NCBI GenBank assembly: GCA_944989445.1 | Contig: CALYLW010000168.1 | Span: 496,001 to 560,000 of the forward strand | Source of the DNA: Ampullaceana balthica | Lineage: Eukaryota; Mollusca; Gastropoda; Lymnaeidae | Direction: 5' to 3' | Length of the DNA: 64,000 nt | Shown here: positions 1 to 12,674 of the stretch, piece by piece | Numbering within the stretch: position 1 is the first letter of the stretch | Layout of the letters: the number at the start of each line of letters is the position of its first letter | The notes under the pieces: generated by a model | The model's input: the letters and a program-made list of their open reading frames with translations, nothing else | Told to the model about the DNA's origin: nothing | Database searches by the model: none | Position numbers and translations under genes: made by a program

Positions 1-355
1 AAGGCGTCTATAGTATATGACGGTGTTATGGGGTGTTTATGGGGACGTGTATGTGGTAGTGTACTTTGTAGTGTATGTGGTCGTGAATGAGTGTGTATGT
101 GGTGATGTATAGCATGGGTTGGTGTATGTGGTGGTGTATAGCATGGGTTGGTGTATGTGGTGGTGTATGTGGTGGTGTATGTGGTGATATATAGCATGGG
201 TTGGTGTATGTGGTGGTGTATGTGGTGATGTATAGCATGGGTTGGTGTATGTGGTGGTGTATAGCATGGGTTGGTGTATGTGGTGGTGTATGTGGTGGTA
301 TATGTGGTGATGTATAGCATGGGTTGGTGTATGTGGTGGTGTATGGGGAATGTAT
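1..355. repeat. GT-rich minisatellite, about 29-bp unit
   Basis: Tandem copies of a unit containing GGTGTATAGCATGGGTTGG, interspersed with shorter TGTATGTGGTGG blocks. The array starts at or before the window edge. Related GT-rich sequence resumes at about 562-645, after a hAT MITE, so the MITE split the array. Open frames across it are repeat artefacts. Confidence 0.9.
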
Positions 356-363
356 GTTGTGGT

Positions 364-561
364 CAATGTCAATGTCCCCTTTAAGCTGCGCGGCCGCGCA
401 GATATCTGACCGAGGCAGCGCAGCAGTTTAGAATTACCGCGCTGCGACTTTGGTAAAATATTGCACAAAAAATGGATGCTGTGCAACTTTACACACGAGG
501 TTTTTTTTTGGTTTGTTTTTTAACTTTGCACATGGACCAACAAACCTTAGAAGACACATTG
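364..561 (-). mobile_element. hAT-type MITE, family A copy 1 (198 bp)
   Basis: Begins CAATGTC and ends GACACATTG, and is flanked by a perfect 8-bp direct repeat GTTGTGGT (356-363 and 562-569). The interior is rich in GCGCGC-type motifs and matches, in inverse orientation, the copies at 18951-19158 and 62592-62770. No coding capacity. The 8-bp duplication and CA...TG ends fit the hAT superfamily. It sits inside a minisatellite. Confidence 0.85.
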
Positions 562-989
562 GTTGTGGTGTAGGAGTATGTGATAGTGCATGTTGTGGTA
601 TGTGTGGTAGTGTACGGGGTTGTGTGTGTGGTAGTGTATGTGTCTGTTCTGGGCCGTGTTCTCGGGTCATCAGGACCGGGAACCAATCAGCTGCATGTAA
701 CAGTGTTTACGTCATTAGACACGCCTCGTCAATCTTCTCGTTCACTAACGGAGATTGATGTAAGGGGAAATAAGCGATTGGTGTAATTGGAGTAGTGAGT
801 AGTGTGCCCTTGATGTAACCGCGGTAACAGTACGGTTCCAGTTAAAGCTTGAGCAATGGCGACCAGGAATAGTTTGTCTCCCTTTGAACAATAACGCCTG
901 CCAACAATGTCCAGAGAAACAAAACTGTCGGATTAATTATTCTTCATATCATATGAGTTTCATCATTTATTTTGTTACTGTTTTGACGA

Positions 990-1145
990 GACTTAGCTAC
1001 TCAGGTACTCAGAGTATTATGTCATTTAGAGTCTGAGCTACTCAAGAGTAGATGTCATTTGTCATTTGGAGTATCAGCTACTCATAGTAATATGACATTT
1101 AGAGTCTGAACTACTAAGAATAATATGGCATTTGGAGTATGTAAT
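990..1145. repeat. Short diverged tandem repeat
   Basis: Three to four imperfect copies of a unit containing TCATTTAGAGTCTGA and AGCTACTCA, immediately before the 19-bp array. No gene signal. Confidence 0.5.
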
Positions 1146-1150
1146 ATAAC

Positions 1151-1858
1151 CAATGGCCATAGAACAAATTACTGGCCATAGAACAAATTACTGGCCCTAG
1201 AACAACACCCTCACTGGCCATAGAACAGGCCACTGGCCATAGAACAGGCCACTGGCCATAGAACAGGCCATTGGCCATAGAACAAATCACTGGCCATAGA
1301 ACAAATCACTGGCAATAGAACAAATCACTGGCCATAGAACAAATTACTGGCCCTAATACAAAACCCTCACTGGCCATAGAACAGGCCACTGGCCATAGAA
1401 CAGGCCATTGGCCATAGAACAAATCACTGGTCATAGAACAAATTACTGGCCCTAATACAAAACCCTCACTGGCCATAGAACAGGCCACTGGCCATAGAAC
1501 AGGCCATTGGCCATAGAACAAATCACTGGTCATAGAACAAATTACTGGCCCTAATACAAAACCCTCACTGGCCATAGAACAGGCCACTGGCCATAGAACA
1601 GGCCATTGGCCATAGAACAAATCACTGGCCATAGAAAAAGCCACTGGCCACAGAACAAATCACTGGCCACAGAACAAATCACTGGCCATAGAACAAATCA
1701 CTGGCCATAGAACAAATCACTGGCAATAGAACAAATCCATGGCCATAGAAAAAGGCACTGGTCATAGAACAAATCCCTGGCCATAGACCAAGGCACTGGC
1801 CATAGAACAAATCACTGGCCATAGAACAAATCCCTGGCCATAGAACAGGCCACTGGCC
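1151..1858. repeat. 19-bp minisatellite with higher-order structure
   Basis: Unit GGCCATAGAACAAATCACT with AGGCC and ATTACT variants. A block of about five units, beginning with CCCTAATACAAAACCCTC, is repeated about three times between 1340 and 1600, giving a roughly 97-bp higher-order repeat. The 112-codon minus-strand frame through it is a repeat artefact. Confidence 0.93.
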
Positions 1859-1994
1859 AACCCGATGACTTCACGTCACAGTAACGGCTCTTGACAGTGA
1901 AATAATGTAACATCCAAGTCACTTCTACGTTAACACAAGATGTGGGGGCTACAGACTGGAACAAGGCATGTCCAGTTGTATCATTGACAAAAAT

Positions 1995-3271
1995 AAAAGG
2001 CTACACCTTACATACAAGGCTACACCTTACATATCAGGCTGCACCTGATATACAAGGCTACACCTGACATACAAGGTTACACCTGATATACAAGGTTACA
2101 CCTGACATACAAGGTTACACCTGACATACAAGGCTACATCTGATATACAAGGCTACACCTGACATACAAGGCTACACCTGACATAAAAGGCTACACCTGA
2201 TATACAAGGCTACACCTGACATACAAGGCTACACCTGACATACAAGGCTACACCTGACATACAAGGCTACACCTTACATACAAGGTTACACCTGACATAC
2301 AAGGCTACATCTGACATACAAGGCTACACCTGACATACAAGGCTACACCTGACATACAAGGCTACATCTGACATACAAGGCTACACCTGACATACAAGGT
2401 TAAACCTGACATATAAGGTTACACCTGATATACAAGGCTACACCTGACATACAAGGCTACACCTGACATACAAGGCTACTCCTGACATACAAAGCTACAC
2501 CTGATATACAAGGCTACACCTGATATACAAGGCTACACCTGATATACAAGGCTACACCTGACATACAAGGCTACACCTGATATACAAGGCTACACCTGAC
2601 ATACAAGGCTACACCTGACATACAAGGCTACACCTGACATACAAGGTTACACCTGATATACAAGGCTACACCTGATATACAAGGCTACACCTGACATACA
2701 AGGTTACACCTGACATACAAGGTTACACCTGACATACAAGGTTACACATGATATACAAGGCTACACCTGATATACAAGGTTACACCTGATATACAAGGTT
2801 ACACCTGACATACAAGGCTACACCTTACATACAAGGTTACACCTGACATACAAGGTTACACCTGACATACAAGGCTACACCTGATATACAAGGTTACACC
2901 TGACATACAAGGCTACACCTGACATACAAGGCTACACCTGACATACAAGGCTACACCTGACATACAAGGCTACACCTGACATACAAGGTTACACCTGATA
3001 TACAAGGCTACACCTGATATACAAGGCTACACCTGACATACAAGGTTACACCTGACATACAAGGTTACACCTGACATACAAGGTTACACATGATATACAA
3101 GGCTACACCTGACATACAAGGCTACACCTTACATACAAGGTTACACCTGACATACAAGGTTACACCTGACATACAAGGCTACACCTGATATACAAGGTTA
3201 CACCTGACATACAAGGTTACACCTGACATACAAGGCTACACCTGATATACAAGGTTACACCTGACATACAA
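1995..3271. repeat. 19-bp minisatellite, about 67 units
   Basis: Unit CTACACCTGACATACAAGG with common GAC/GAT and GGC/GGT variants, nearly uninterrupted for 1.28 kb. The neighbouring array at 1151-1858 also has a 19-bp period but an unrelated sequence. Confidence 0.95.
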
Positions 3272-3545
3272 GGCCACGCAGACAACATATACATAAGCAA
3301 CTCTGTCGCACAAGCTACAAAGTATATAACCAAACATGACACCCGTCTGTCACAATGGGACCAAGTTGTGGTCTTAAAGCTATATACACAATGTCACAAT
3401 GGCTCTGTGTTTGGGAGGATCATCATTTGTAGCTCAATTATCTCCACACTCCAGGGTAACCCAAGGTAGCATCAAGTGTGGGTAATACAGCTAATCCACC
3501 CGGGTGAGATGGTGGAAATTCAAAGTTACAACGAATGACATTGTG

Positions 3546-3657
3546 GATCATCACTGGATACAGTTGTCACACATATAGCAATGATACATCACTGGATACA
3601 GTTGTCACACATATAACAATGATACATCACTGGATACGGTTGTCACACATGCAACAG
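3546..3657. repeat. 37-38-bp repeat, three copies
   Basis: Three tandem copies containing ATCACTGGATACAGTTGTCA and ACACATATAACAATGAT. The third is truncated and diverged. Confidence 0.8.
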
Positions 3658-3885
3658 TCACCTTTACCCAATGTCCAATCATCTCTTACGTCATTACACA
3701 ACTATTTTCAGCTAACTTCACAACCTTTCCAACTGAATAGTTTTGTCCTGCAGATAACAAATGTTATCTAACAAACGATAAAAAAAAATTTAAAACAAGT
3801 TTGGCGCATTTAAAAATGTTAACATTATTTTGTCAAGAGGAAAGGCGTAAACAACAGGGTATAACGTATAATCCTCACTGAAATA

Positions 3886-5441
3886 AACAATGTAATGGGA
3901 TGTAAGTGGTGAGATGGTGACTCACTGTAATAAACTATGTAATGGGATGTAAGTGGTGAGATGGTGACTCACTGAAATAAACTATGTAATGGGATGTAAG
4001 TGGTGAGATGGTGACTCACTGAAATAAACTATGTAATGGGATGTAAGTGGTGAGATGGTGACTCACTGTAATAAATGATGTAATGGGATGTAAGTGGTGA
4101 GATGGTGACTCACTGAAATAAACTATGTAATGGGATGTAAGTGGTGAGATGGTGACTCACTGTAATAAATGATGTAATGGGATGTAAGTGGTGAGATGGT
4201 GACTCACTGAAATAAACTATGTAATGGGATGTAAGTGGTGAGATGGTGACTCACTGTAATAAACTATGTAATGGGATGTAAGTGGTGAGATGGTGACTCA
4301 CTGAAATAAACTATGTAATGGGATGTAAGTGGTGAGATGGTGACTCACTGAAATAAACTATGTAATGGGATGTAAGTGGTGAGATGGTGACTCACTGTAA
4401 TAAATGATGTAATGGGATGTAAGTGGTGAGATGGTGACTCACTGAAATAAACTATGTAATGGGATGTAAGTGGTGAGATGGTGACTCACTGAAATAAACT
4501 ATGTAATGGGATGTAAGTGGTGAGATGGTGACTCACTGAAATAAACTATGTAATGGGATGTAAGTGGTGAGATGGTGACTCACTGTAATAAATGATGTAA
4601 TGGGATGTAAGTGGTGAGATGGTGACTCACTGAAATAAACTATGTAATGGGATGTAAGTGGTGAGATGGTGACTCACTGAAATAAACTATGTAATGGGAT
4701 GTAAGTGGTGAGATGGTGACTCACTGAAATAAACTATGTAATGGGATGTAAGTGGTGAGATGGTGACTCACTGTAATAAATGATGTAATGGGATGTAAGT
4801 GGTGAGATGGTGACTCACTGCAATAAACGATGTAATGAGATGTAAGTGCTGAGATGGTGACTCACTGAAATAAACTATGTAATGGGATGTAAGTGGTGAG
4901 ATGGTGACTCACTGCAATAAACGATGTAATGGGATGTAAGTGGTGAGATGGTGACTCACTGTAATAAATGATGTAATGGGATGTAAGTGGTGAGATGGTG
5001 ACTCACTGTAATAAATGATGTAATGGGATGTAAGTGGTGAGATGGTGACTCGCTGTAATAAACTATGTAATGGGATGTAAGTGGTGAGATGGTGACTCAC
5101 TGCAATAAACGATGTAATGGGATGTAAGTGGTTAGATGGTGACTCACTGCAATAAACGATGTAATGGGATGTAAGTGGTGAGATGGTGACTCACTGCAAT
5201 AAACGATGTAATGGGATGTAAGTGGTGAGATGGTGACTCACTGCAATAAACGATGTAATGGGGTGTAAGTGGTGAGATGGTGACTCACTGCAATAAACGA
5301 TGTAATGGGGTGTAAGTGGTGAGATGGTGACTCACTGCAATAAACGATGTAATGGGATGTAAGTGGTGAGATGGGGACGCACTGCAATAAACGATGTAAT
5401 GGGATGTAAGTGGTGAGATGGTGACTCACTGTACTAAATGA
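3886..5441. repeat. 47-bp minisatellite, about 33 units
   Basis: Each unit contains TAATGGGATGTAAGTGGTGA and GATGGTGACTCACTG. Variants of the AAATAAACTATG segment (GTAATAAATGATG, GCAATAAACGATG) are grouped along the array, the GCAATAAACG type at the right end, which suggests stepwise local amplification. Confidence 0.95.
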
Positions 5442-5633
5442 TGTAAAAGATGAGATGTCTGTAAGAAAGAAGAATATGTTAAAAAAAAATAATTAAATTA
5501 TAATTTTGAAGCGTAACTAAAATGGTGTGGGGTGTAAGAAACTCATATCGGACCATGAGAATGAATTAATGGGGAGCTACAAGTTAATATTTTCTCTTTC
5601 ATCCACAATGAAACTTTTTAACAACTGTAGATC

Positions 5634-6190
5634 AATGTCCTACCCTACACCTCAGGCTGTAGATAACACATTGTCCTACCCTACACCTCAGGCTGTAGAT
5701 AACACATTGTCCTGCCCTACACCTCAGGCTGTAGATAACACAATGTCCTACCCTACACCTCAGGCTGTAGATAACACAATGTCCTACCCTACACCTCAGG
5801 CTGTGGATCACACATTGTCCTACCCTACACCTCAGGCTGTAGATCAATGTCCTACCCTACACCTCAGGCTGTAGATCAATGTCATACCCTACACCTCAGG
5901 CTGTAGACAACACATGTCCTACTGTCCTACCCTACACCTCAGGCTGTAGACAACACATGTCATACTGTCCTACCCTACACCTCAGGCTGTAAATAATACA
6001 TTGTCCTACCCTACACCTCAGGCTGTAAATAATACAATGTCCTACCCTACACATCAGGCTGTAAATAATACAATGTCCTACCCTACACCTCAGGCTGTAG
6101 ACAACACATGTCCTAATGTCCTACCCTACACCTCAGGCTGTGAATAATACAATGTCCTACCCTACACCTCAGGCTGTGAATCACACAATC
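5634..6190. repeat. 36-bp minisatellite, about 14 units
   Basis: Unit contains TCCTACCCTACACCTCAGGC followed by TGTAGATAACACAATG. Length variants appear from about 5850 onward. Open frames on both strands are artefacts. Confidence 0.93.
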
Positions 6191-9100
6191 TACACTACAG
6201 CAACGCCCTGGGCCAATGCCCTTTGTTGACGTCCGATGGAAGCCACTTTAAAAAAAGTGGAAAATGGTGGGGGGGGGGCGCAAGGCAACCATTCAGACTT
6301 TTGGACGTTCATACAAACACCGAGGCCTTGCAAAAATAACCCGGGCGACCAAGAGCGACCTCGTCACGGGTGAATGAACATTGACGGCTGACGTTCGGTA
6401 AAGAAACCAAAGAAAGCCTTCCTACAGCGGTCTCCAGATAACAGACCCAACATGACCCCCAGAGTGTGCATCTCAAACTCCCGAGCATGGGAATATGAAT
6501 TTGTTGCAAAAATACACGGGGTCCGTGACGTGACACAAACACGCTTATTCACGTGCGATCATTCACCTGGGCTTTTTAACCCAAACGCGAGGAGTTCCCC
6601 ATAATCGCTTTCACGAACTCTGATGGAAATTATCGGCCTCTTTATTATTATTTTTTTTAAATGGACAAATTGTTTCTGATCGCAGTAATGTCACAAGTTA
6701 CATCACCCCCTTCCAGTACACACACACACACACACACACAAACACACACAAACACACATCGGGCGTGACGCGATGTAAAGAAAAACAAAAAATGCGAACA
6801 TGGCGCAACATTGTCTGATGAGGTAAGTAAGTGTGTTCAAAAACGTAAGAGCCACTGCATCCGTTGGAGGATTTTCTACACCAGTAAAAGTTTTATTGCT
6901 GCAAACCATTGCACACGATACAGCGGTTCTTTTGTTGGTGCCGCCAGGCCAGACCGGAGTAAATAATGGACACTTTTTCGTAACTTTTCATGGAGCGATA
7001 TTTGACTGTCAGGTTGACAGAGCTAATAGACTTGATATGACTTCGACTTGGTTACTACGGCGGCCGGGTTTCTCTCACAGGGGTTGTCTATTTGAATAAT
7101 GTAAGAAGCATTATCGAGTGGTTTTGGTGTGTGATATCCTGTAACTGTAATAACTGCTTCATTAGACGCCGACTAAAGTCTCTGCAGTCCACGCAACACA
7201 GATGTGAATCGAAGCACATCTAGATGCCGAGCTTTAAACTCCGTGTTATAGAACGGCCCAGGGCATCTAGAAGTACTGCCAATAATAACATGCAAAACGT
7301 AACGATATTATACTTATATAAAAGCTCCTGAAAGGGGCTGTTTTAATGTCGCTTGCTTAAAGTAAATAAAATTTAACAGAGCCACACACAAAAAAAAACA
7401 ACGTATCAGAGCTTAATAAAATAACTAAATTTTAATGCTCTCCTCATCAAACAAAACCATTTTTAAAAAGTAATATTACATATAAATATAGGCGATATGA
7501 ATGGAAGATCATATCGTCACTGCTCAGTCATTGGACTTGTGATGAACTGAATGAAACATCGAAATATTTACCCGTAAAGTGATAACAAACATTAACTTAT
7601 CAAGCAAAGCGTTTTTTTTTCAATAATACAGTACTGTAACTGAAAACCTAGTCCGGTCCCTAAACAACCAGTTATAAATTTCATTCTAATCAAACATTGG
7701 GAAACACGGGGGGAGGGGGCGGGGACTTTGCCTGCTTAACTTTTTTTTTGACAAATCCACAAATTATGACCACCCAGTTGCCAAAATTAACACAATGCAA
7801 GCCATACAAAGGGTACACGTTGTTTTCAACACACACACAAATTATTTCTGGACAACACTAGTAGTGTGGTGTAAAAGACTCCCGTTGCAGTTGCAAGAAC
7901 AGCAACTTCTTGTTAACGAGTCCAAAGGTCAGAGGGATTTGCCAACAAAAGGAGTCGAGCTTTCTCCCACGTCCAGCCACACGCACTGTTCTATCAACGA
8001 TCTCAAATCTTCTCAAGTTCACGTGACAAAAAAAAAGTTTTCGGCTTAGCTGACTTCAACCATAAAAGCATTCCAGACTTAACTCTTGACTGTACATACA
8101 GACAGCAGGAACAAACATTGTTTTCCCCGCCCCACCCCACCCTCTTAAAGCACGGTCCTTATAGCCCCCCCCCACCCACCCACACACCCACCCACCAACA
8201 AACCAAGACATGATTCTGAGCTCCCTAGCTTCAGTCCTCTATTACCTTTCGGCGTAGCGTTTTTAACGTGGAGCCCGTATTGGAGCAGCAAAATCATGAA
8301 CTGCAGTTTGTCATTAAAAACCGGTAATTACAACAAACGTTTTGAGTTCAAAATGAAAAAAATGTTTGCATCTGTCTGATTAAAATTTACTAAGGCGGTA
8401 GAGTAATTATTTCATTTGATAAAGGAATAGTGTGTCCTTTGGGGAATACTGCTGGCAGCATGTATAGGTGAAACGAATCAGAGAAACGCAGCACCTCCTT
8501 GTACACCATCAAGCAACTCATTATTTCTTAACCACAAACAACCCTTCTGTCTTAAGACACCCATTACAATACAGTCAATAGTCAAGATATCAATAAGTAA
8601 AGAAACAAATAAATACTGCACACCATAGTCACAGGTCATACACGAGTTGATCTGTATTAATTCTGTATCTGTTATCGGCCAATAACAAGTCTGGGTGATC
8701 TAATCAGCTCAAATGACGTGTTGGCGGTTGGAGTAGGAATAAGTTTGACTTTGCTCCAGTTCCAGAATCCATCGACCCCAACGGAATGGAGATAAGTCAG
8801 GTAAGCAAGAACTGATGGCATGGTCATGGTGTGTGTGTGACAAGGATTCCTTATCGCACAAGTTACTTAACTTGTGATGATTTATCATGCATAACTTTTT
8901 CTTTCTAAGTTCAGAACTTACCCCAGGTTAATAACCCAACAGTATGGGTTTTATTGGTCAGAGTGTAATAATTTTATTACAATTGTAATTATTTTTTTTT
9001 ATTTTTAACTTTGATCTCGTCATAACTTTTCGGGAGCTGGCGGGAGGGGGTGCGGGGGTATAAAATCTTAAGATGTAGAAATGGGTCGTTTCTAAGTAAT

Positions 9101-9434
9101 AAACATCGATAGAAGGCTACCACGGTATACCGCTACCACTACCACGTCAATCACAAAGATCCAATAAAATGAACTCCCAATCAAATTTCAATCGAAACAT
9201 AATCAAATTATAAGTATAAGACACGGTCCAATGCAATGAAGATCAAAACAAATAAAGGCCCAATCAAATTAAGAGAATAAAATAAAGGTCCAATCAAATA
9301 AAGATCGCTTCAAATAAAAATCCAATCAAAATCAAATGATTGTCAGATTGTAGTTGTAGTGTAGGTCTCATGATCTGAGCATAAGAAATGCAGTTCCCAA
9401 AGAAATAGAATTCCTTTAAGTTAAAGCTACTTAC
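6191..9434. other. Gene-free stretch
   Basis: No host exon recognised. It holds a CA microsatellite (about 6718-6757), a G-run (6269-6278), and a C-rich CCCA tract (8166-8195). A plus-strand ATG frame running into a good splice donor (about 8788-8802, AAGTCAG|GTAAGC) was noted but has no other support. It is probably intron of the minus-strand NHS-like gene starting at 9714. Confidence 0.5.
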
Positions 9435-9714
9435 GAATTTTGACCTCCGTAGAATCCAACTGTTTGACAATCCTATCCACATTTTGTAGTTTGTATCCAA
9501 TGGATTCCGTTTTTTCGAAAACTTTTTGACACTCTTCGGCCAAATCACAGAAAATATCATCGGCGTGTCGGACGAGGCTGGCCAGTTGAACAAGGGCCCC
9601 CAAAACAGCATTTTGGCACACTGCAATCTGAACAATTTCCTCACTTTTCTCCTCCTCTGAAAGAGGTCTTCGCCCCAGCCAGACGGGCCTGATGGTTCGA
9701 TCGGACAGAGGCAT
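9435..9714 (-). CDS. NHS-like protein, first coding exon (WAVE homology domain)
   Basis: The translation from the ATG at 9714-9712 begins MPLSDRTIRPVWLGRR and continues with a helical segment containing LVQLASLVRHADDIFCDL and a QLDST motif. From memory this matches the N-terminus of Nance-Horan syndrome proteins (MPF..R.I.P.WLCR, then a WAVE homology domain) better than WAVE/WASF proteins, which share the helical part but lack the early Trp. NHS proteins regulate actin remodelling and cell morphology through this domain. The exon ends at 9435 in phase 1 with a consensus donor GTAAGT (9434-9429). An in-frame upstream Met at 9774 is possible, but the conserved MP start fits 9714. Later exons would lie left of the window, so the first intron is at least 9.4 kb. 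Family-level call fairly sure; WASF-like is the alternative. Confidence 0.75.
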
Positions 9715-11505
9715 TGCCTTTAGAAGAGGAGATTCGATGTTTACATCTTTAGTTAACACACACACATTTGACACGGACTAGCGATCTACATCCTTGTACC
9801 TATGGTACACACCTCACAACGCAAGAGGTCACTTGGCTATGAGATTGTTATTATCAACCAGGGACCGCTACTCTGCCCCACTTCGCGGCCAGGTAGCAGT
9901 GACTTCTCTCCCCGCGCGACAGTCGCCGGTATTTCCCTTCTCAACAGCGGTTCTCAAAATACCGTCTCACCGTAGCTCACCTTTTGACTGTTAAACAGGG
10001 GTATCAGTTTGTGTGCGTGTCTGTTTTAGAGGCTTAAAAAGATATAACGAACATGTGTTTAAAAAAAAAGAATAATATAAAAACTGAATAAAAGCAACAG
10101 AAAGTTTATTACAAATGCAACATAGATTGTTCAACTTATGGAAAGGCAAACACGAATACATACAGGAAAAAAGTGTGTAAAAGGGGGGCGGGGTGATTAC
10201 ATCAAATATACAGTTACGCTTTAGAATATTCTCCAACTCTTTTACGTAATGCACCTGGAGTGTGAGGAGTTTTAAGGCACACAGAATATGTGGTGTTATT
10301 AACAATAAGTTGTTTTTTTCTTCAATTTTTTTTAAAAATTTATTCCGGACACCCCCCCCCACCCCCACCCCCCCCCCACACACACACAAATTAAAGGAGC
10401 CAATTTGAGGAAAGTCTGAACACCGCACATAACTTTTCTCCAGAATTTAATATTGTTATTACGTGAGGTCGTGAGAGCATCTGGTTACCTGTGTAGGTAT
10501 GTTTACTCTCAGGTTTTGTTGTTTTTTAAACAACTAAACAAAAGGGCAGTGTAATATATATGCATAGGTCATATGTATTAAACTATGGTACATGTAGTAT
10601 AGTAGGATGTACTTAAACATGACGGGCGCCCTCGTTGATAGATGAAGCGATAAGCGAAATTTTACGTCATTATTTTAGAACCGCTCTGTGTTTAAACTTT
10701 CAGAAGCCCTCAATTGAAATCAAACACACACGTATATCGTTATGCGCGTTGCGGTAGTGGGCTACTCTATACACAAAAGCAGGTTATTAAAAGCTTTACT
10801 TCACAGAGCCGAGGCCTATAGGCAAACTATGGCCTTACTATGATTCCTACCGATCATGTAGTATTATAGTCTTTTTAGTCCCCCCCCCCTCCTACTCCTA
10901 TCACAGGTTAATTTTTTTTCTTCATTTTTTTCCTCCTTCTTTCTTTATATTTTTTTTTCAAAAGTAGTTGTACAACTTTCAAGTACATGTCAGGGCCAAC
11001 CAATCAGAGAGGGGCAGGCTGTGCGATCGATAACTCGAGACACCTCTTCAAATGAGGTCGCTCTTTTTGGCGTGGGATTCAAATTTGAACAATCGGCCAT
11101 GAGTGGGCGCTTATACCTCTCTCTCTCTCCCTCCCTGCCTCCCTCCCCCTCCCTCCCTCCCTCCCCCTTCCTCCCTCCCTCCCTCCCCCTCTCTCTCTCC
11201 CTCCTTCCCTCCCTCCCTTCCTTCCTCCCTCCCCTCTCTCCCTCCCTCTCTCTCTCCCTCCCTCCCTCCCTCTCTCTCCCTCTCTCTCTCTCACCACTAC
11301 CACCACCACCCTCCCCCACAGGCGTTCTTTGGGTGGAATACAAAACAATGAAACAATTTGAGATGAACTTCATAAGCTTTGTTCAAATATGCAAAACGGT
11401 AAAACAAAGAGATTGGTGTGGTCACAGATTAAAAAAAAATTCAACAATTTCACATCAATTTCGTTACTTCTCCAACACAGTAGCAATAAGATTAGTATTT
11501 GGTAC
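9715..11505. other. 5' flank of the NHS-like exon, low-complexity tracts
   Basis: No coding exon recognised. A C-rich tract with CA repeats lies at about 10350-10388, and a CCCT/CTCT polypyrimidine tract of about 175 bp at 11117-11293. Promoter or 5' UTR sequence of the NHS-like gene may be here, but no clear TATA box or initiator was identified. Confidence 0.4.
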
Positions 11506-11702
11506 CAGTGGCGTCACTAGGGGGTGCGGTGGGGGCGGACCGCCCCGGGTGACACCATCAGGGGGGTGACACCAAATGTAAAATTCTCTATGTTCCCGTT
11601 ATTTAGCACTCGAAAACTCGGAGGAGTTCTATGGGTTAAGTCGTGAGGGGGTGACACCATGAGCTACCGCCCCGGGTGACACCAAACCTAGTGACAACTC
11701 TG
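11506..11702. mobile_element. hAT-type MITE, family B (197 bp)
   Basis: Ends CAGTGGCGTCACTAGG and CCTAGTGACAACTCTG form imperfect terminal inverted repeats. The flanks are a perfect 8-bp duplication TTTGGTAC (11498-11505 and 11703-11710). GACACCA motifs recur inside. Related sequence occurs in inverse orientation at about 20927-21577. Confidence 0.88.
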
Positions 11703-12674
11703 TTTGGTACCACATTAGACCCCCCCAAGTAAAATTGTCGTAGCTAGCTCGGCACTATAATATTATTGCTATGTAATAGATTGAGATGAATTATTCCTTT
11801 ACTGTTAAAAATGTTTGTTTTTTTCGACCATTGTTCCTTTGATACAAAACCCCCAAAAATAATTAATCTCTAATTAATACTCAGAATTATAAAAATCTGA
11901 AGACATTAACTCGGTAATGTATTTTGTAATATAACATATTACATGACCACAATAAGATATTAAATGAAAACATAACATATTGCATGACCACATAAAATAT
12001 TATCTGAGATTAACGGCCTAAATAGTGTGTGTGTGTGTGTTGGTGGCGGGAGGGGGGGGGGCGTGAATCGACAAAATTGACTGGACATAGCATTCTTTCA
12101 AGCGAAGCATGCACGGTTGTTAACCTCATTTATTTCTTAATATAACTTATGGAAATTAGGTTGTCACATGCAACGTAGCAACAAATAACTCACAACACAA
12201 TAACTCACAGCAAAATGTCCAGCTCAGTGGTGTCCAAAGTCCCCAAAAAGTGGACATTAGGAGTTAAGGAATTAAAGTATTTTAATGCGGGCCATCAAGT
12301 ATTTACGTACCAAGTTTGGCCATGATCCATCCTTTCACTCAGTAGCCATTTTTTAAAATAATTGTTATACACTTGTTGTATGGAAACAAAGGACAATTTG
12401 GGCCCTCGGCCAACATGGAGTGGTAATTTAAGAAAATGTTCAGCCAGAATCTTCTTGGGAGTGAATGTAATAACATGCCAAAAGTTCATGGTGATTGGAT
12501 GCATAAAATAATATTTATATAACTTACATAAGATAGAAGAAGAAAAAAGCATTTATGGGCCGTCCATAAATGACGCGCTGAGTGCCCTAAATGTGTAGTT
12601 TTTTTTTATACTAAACTTTTAATATTGTATTCCTCATTCAAATTTACGCGATATTGAGAAATATAGATAAATAT
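11703..12674. other. Gene-free AT-rich stretch
   Basis: No exon seen. A GT microsatellite plus G-run lies at about 12026-12061. A solitary, decayed end of the CCGTCCATAAATGACG transposon family lies at about 12556-12580. Confidence 0.5.

Noticed and set aside
1995..3271. CRISPR-like regular repeats here and in the other arrays
   Set aside because: Units are contiguous with no unique spacers, and the context is eukaryotic.
6833..7099. 88-codon plus-strand ORF
   Set aside because: No recognisable domain, no splice context, and codon composition like flanking intergenic DNA.
8740..8802. Plus-strand short exon with ATGGAGATAAGTCAG followed by GTAAGC donor
   Set aside because: Only five codons and a donor match, with no homology and the wrong strand for the neighbouring gene.
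11021..11569. 182-codon Pro/Ser/Leu-rich ORF and its complements
   Set aside because: Produced by the CCCT/CTCT low-complexity tract followed by a MITE.
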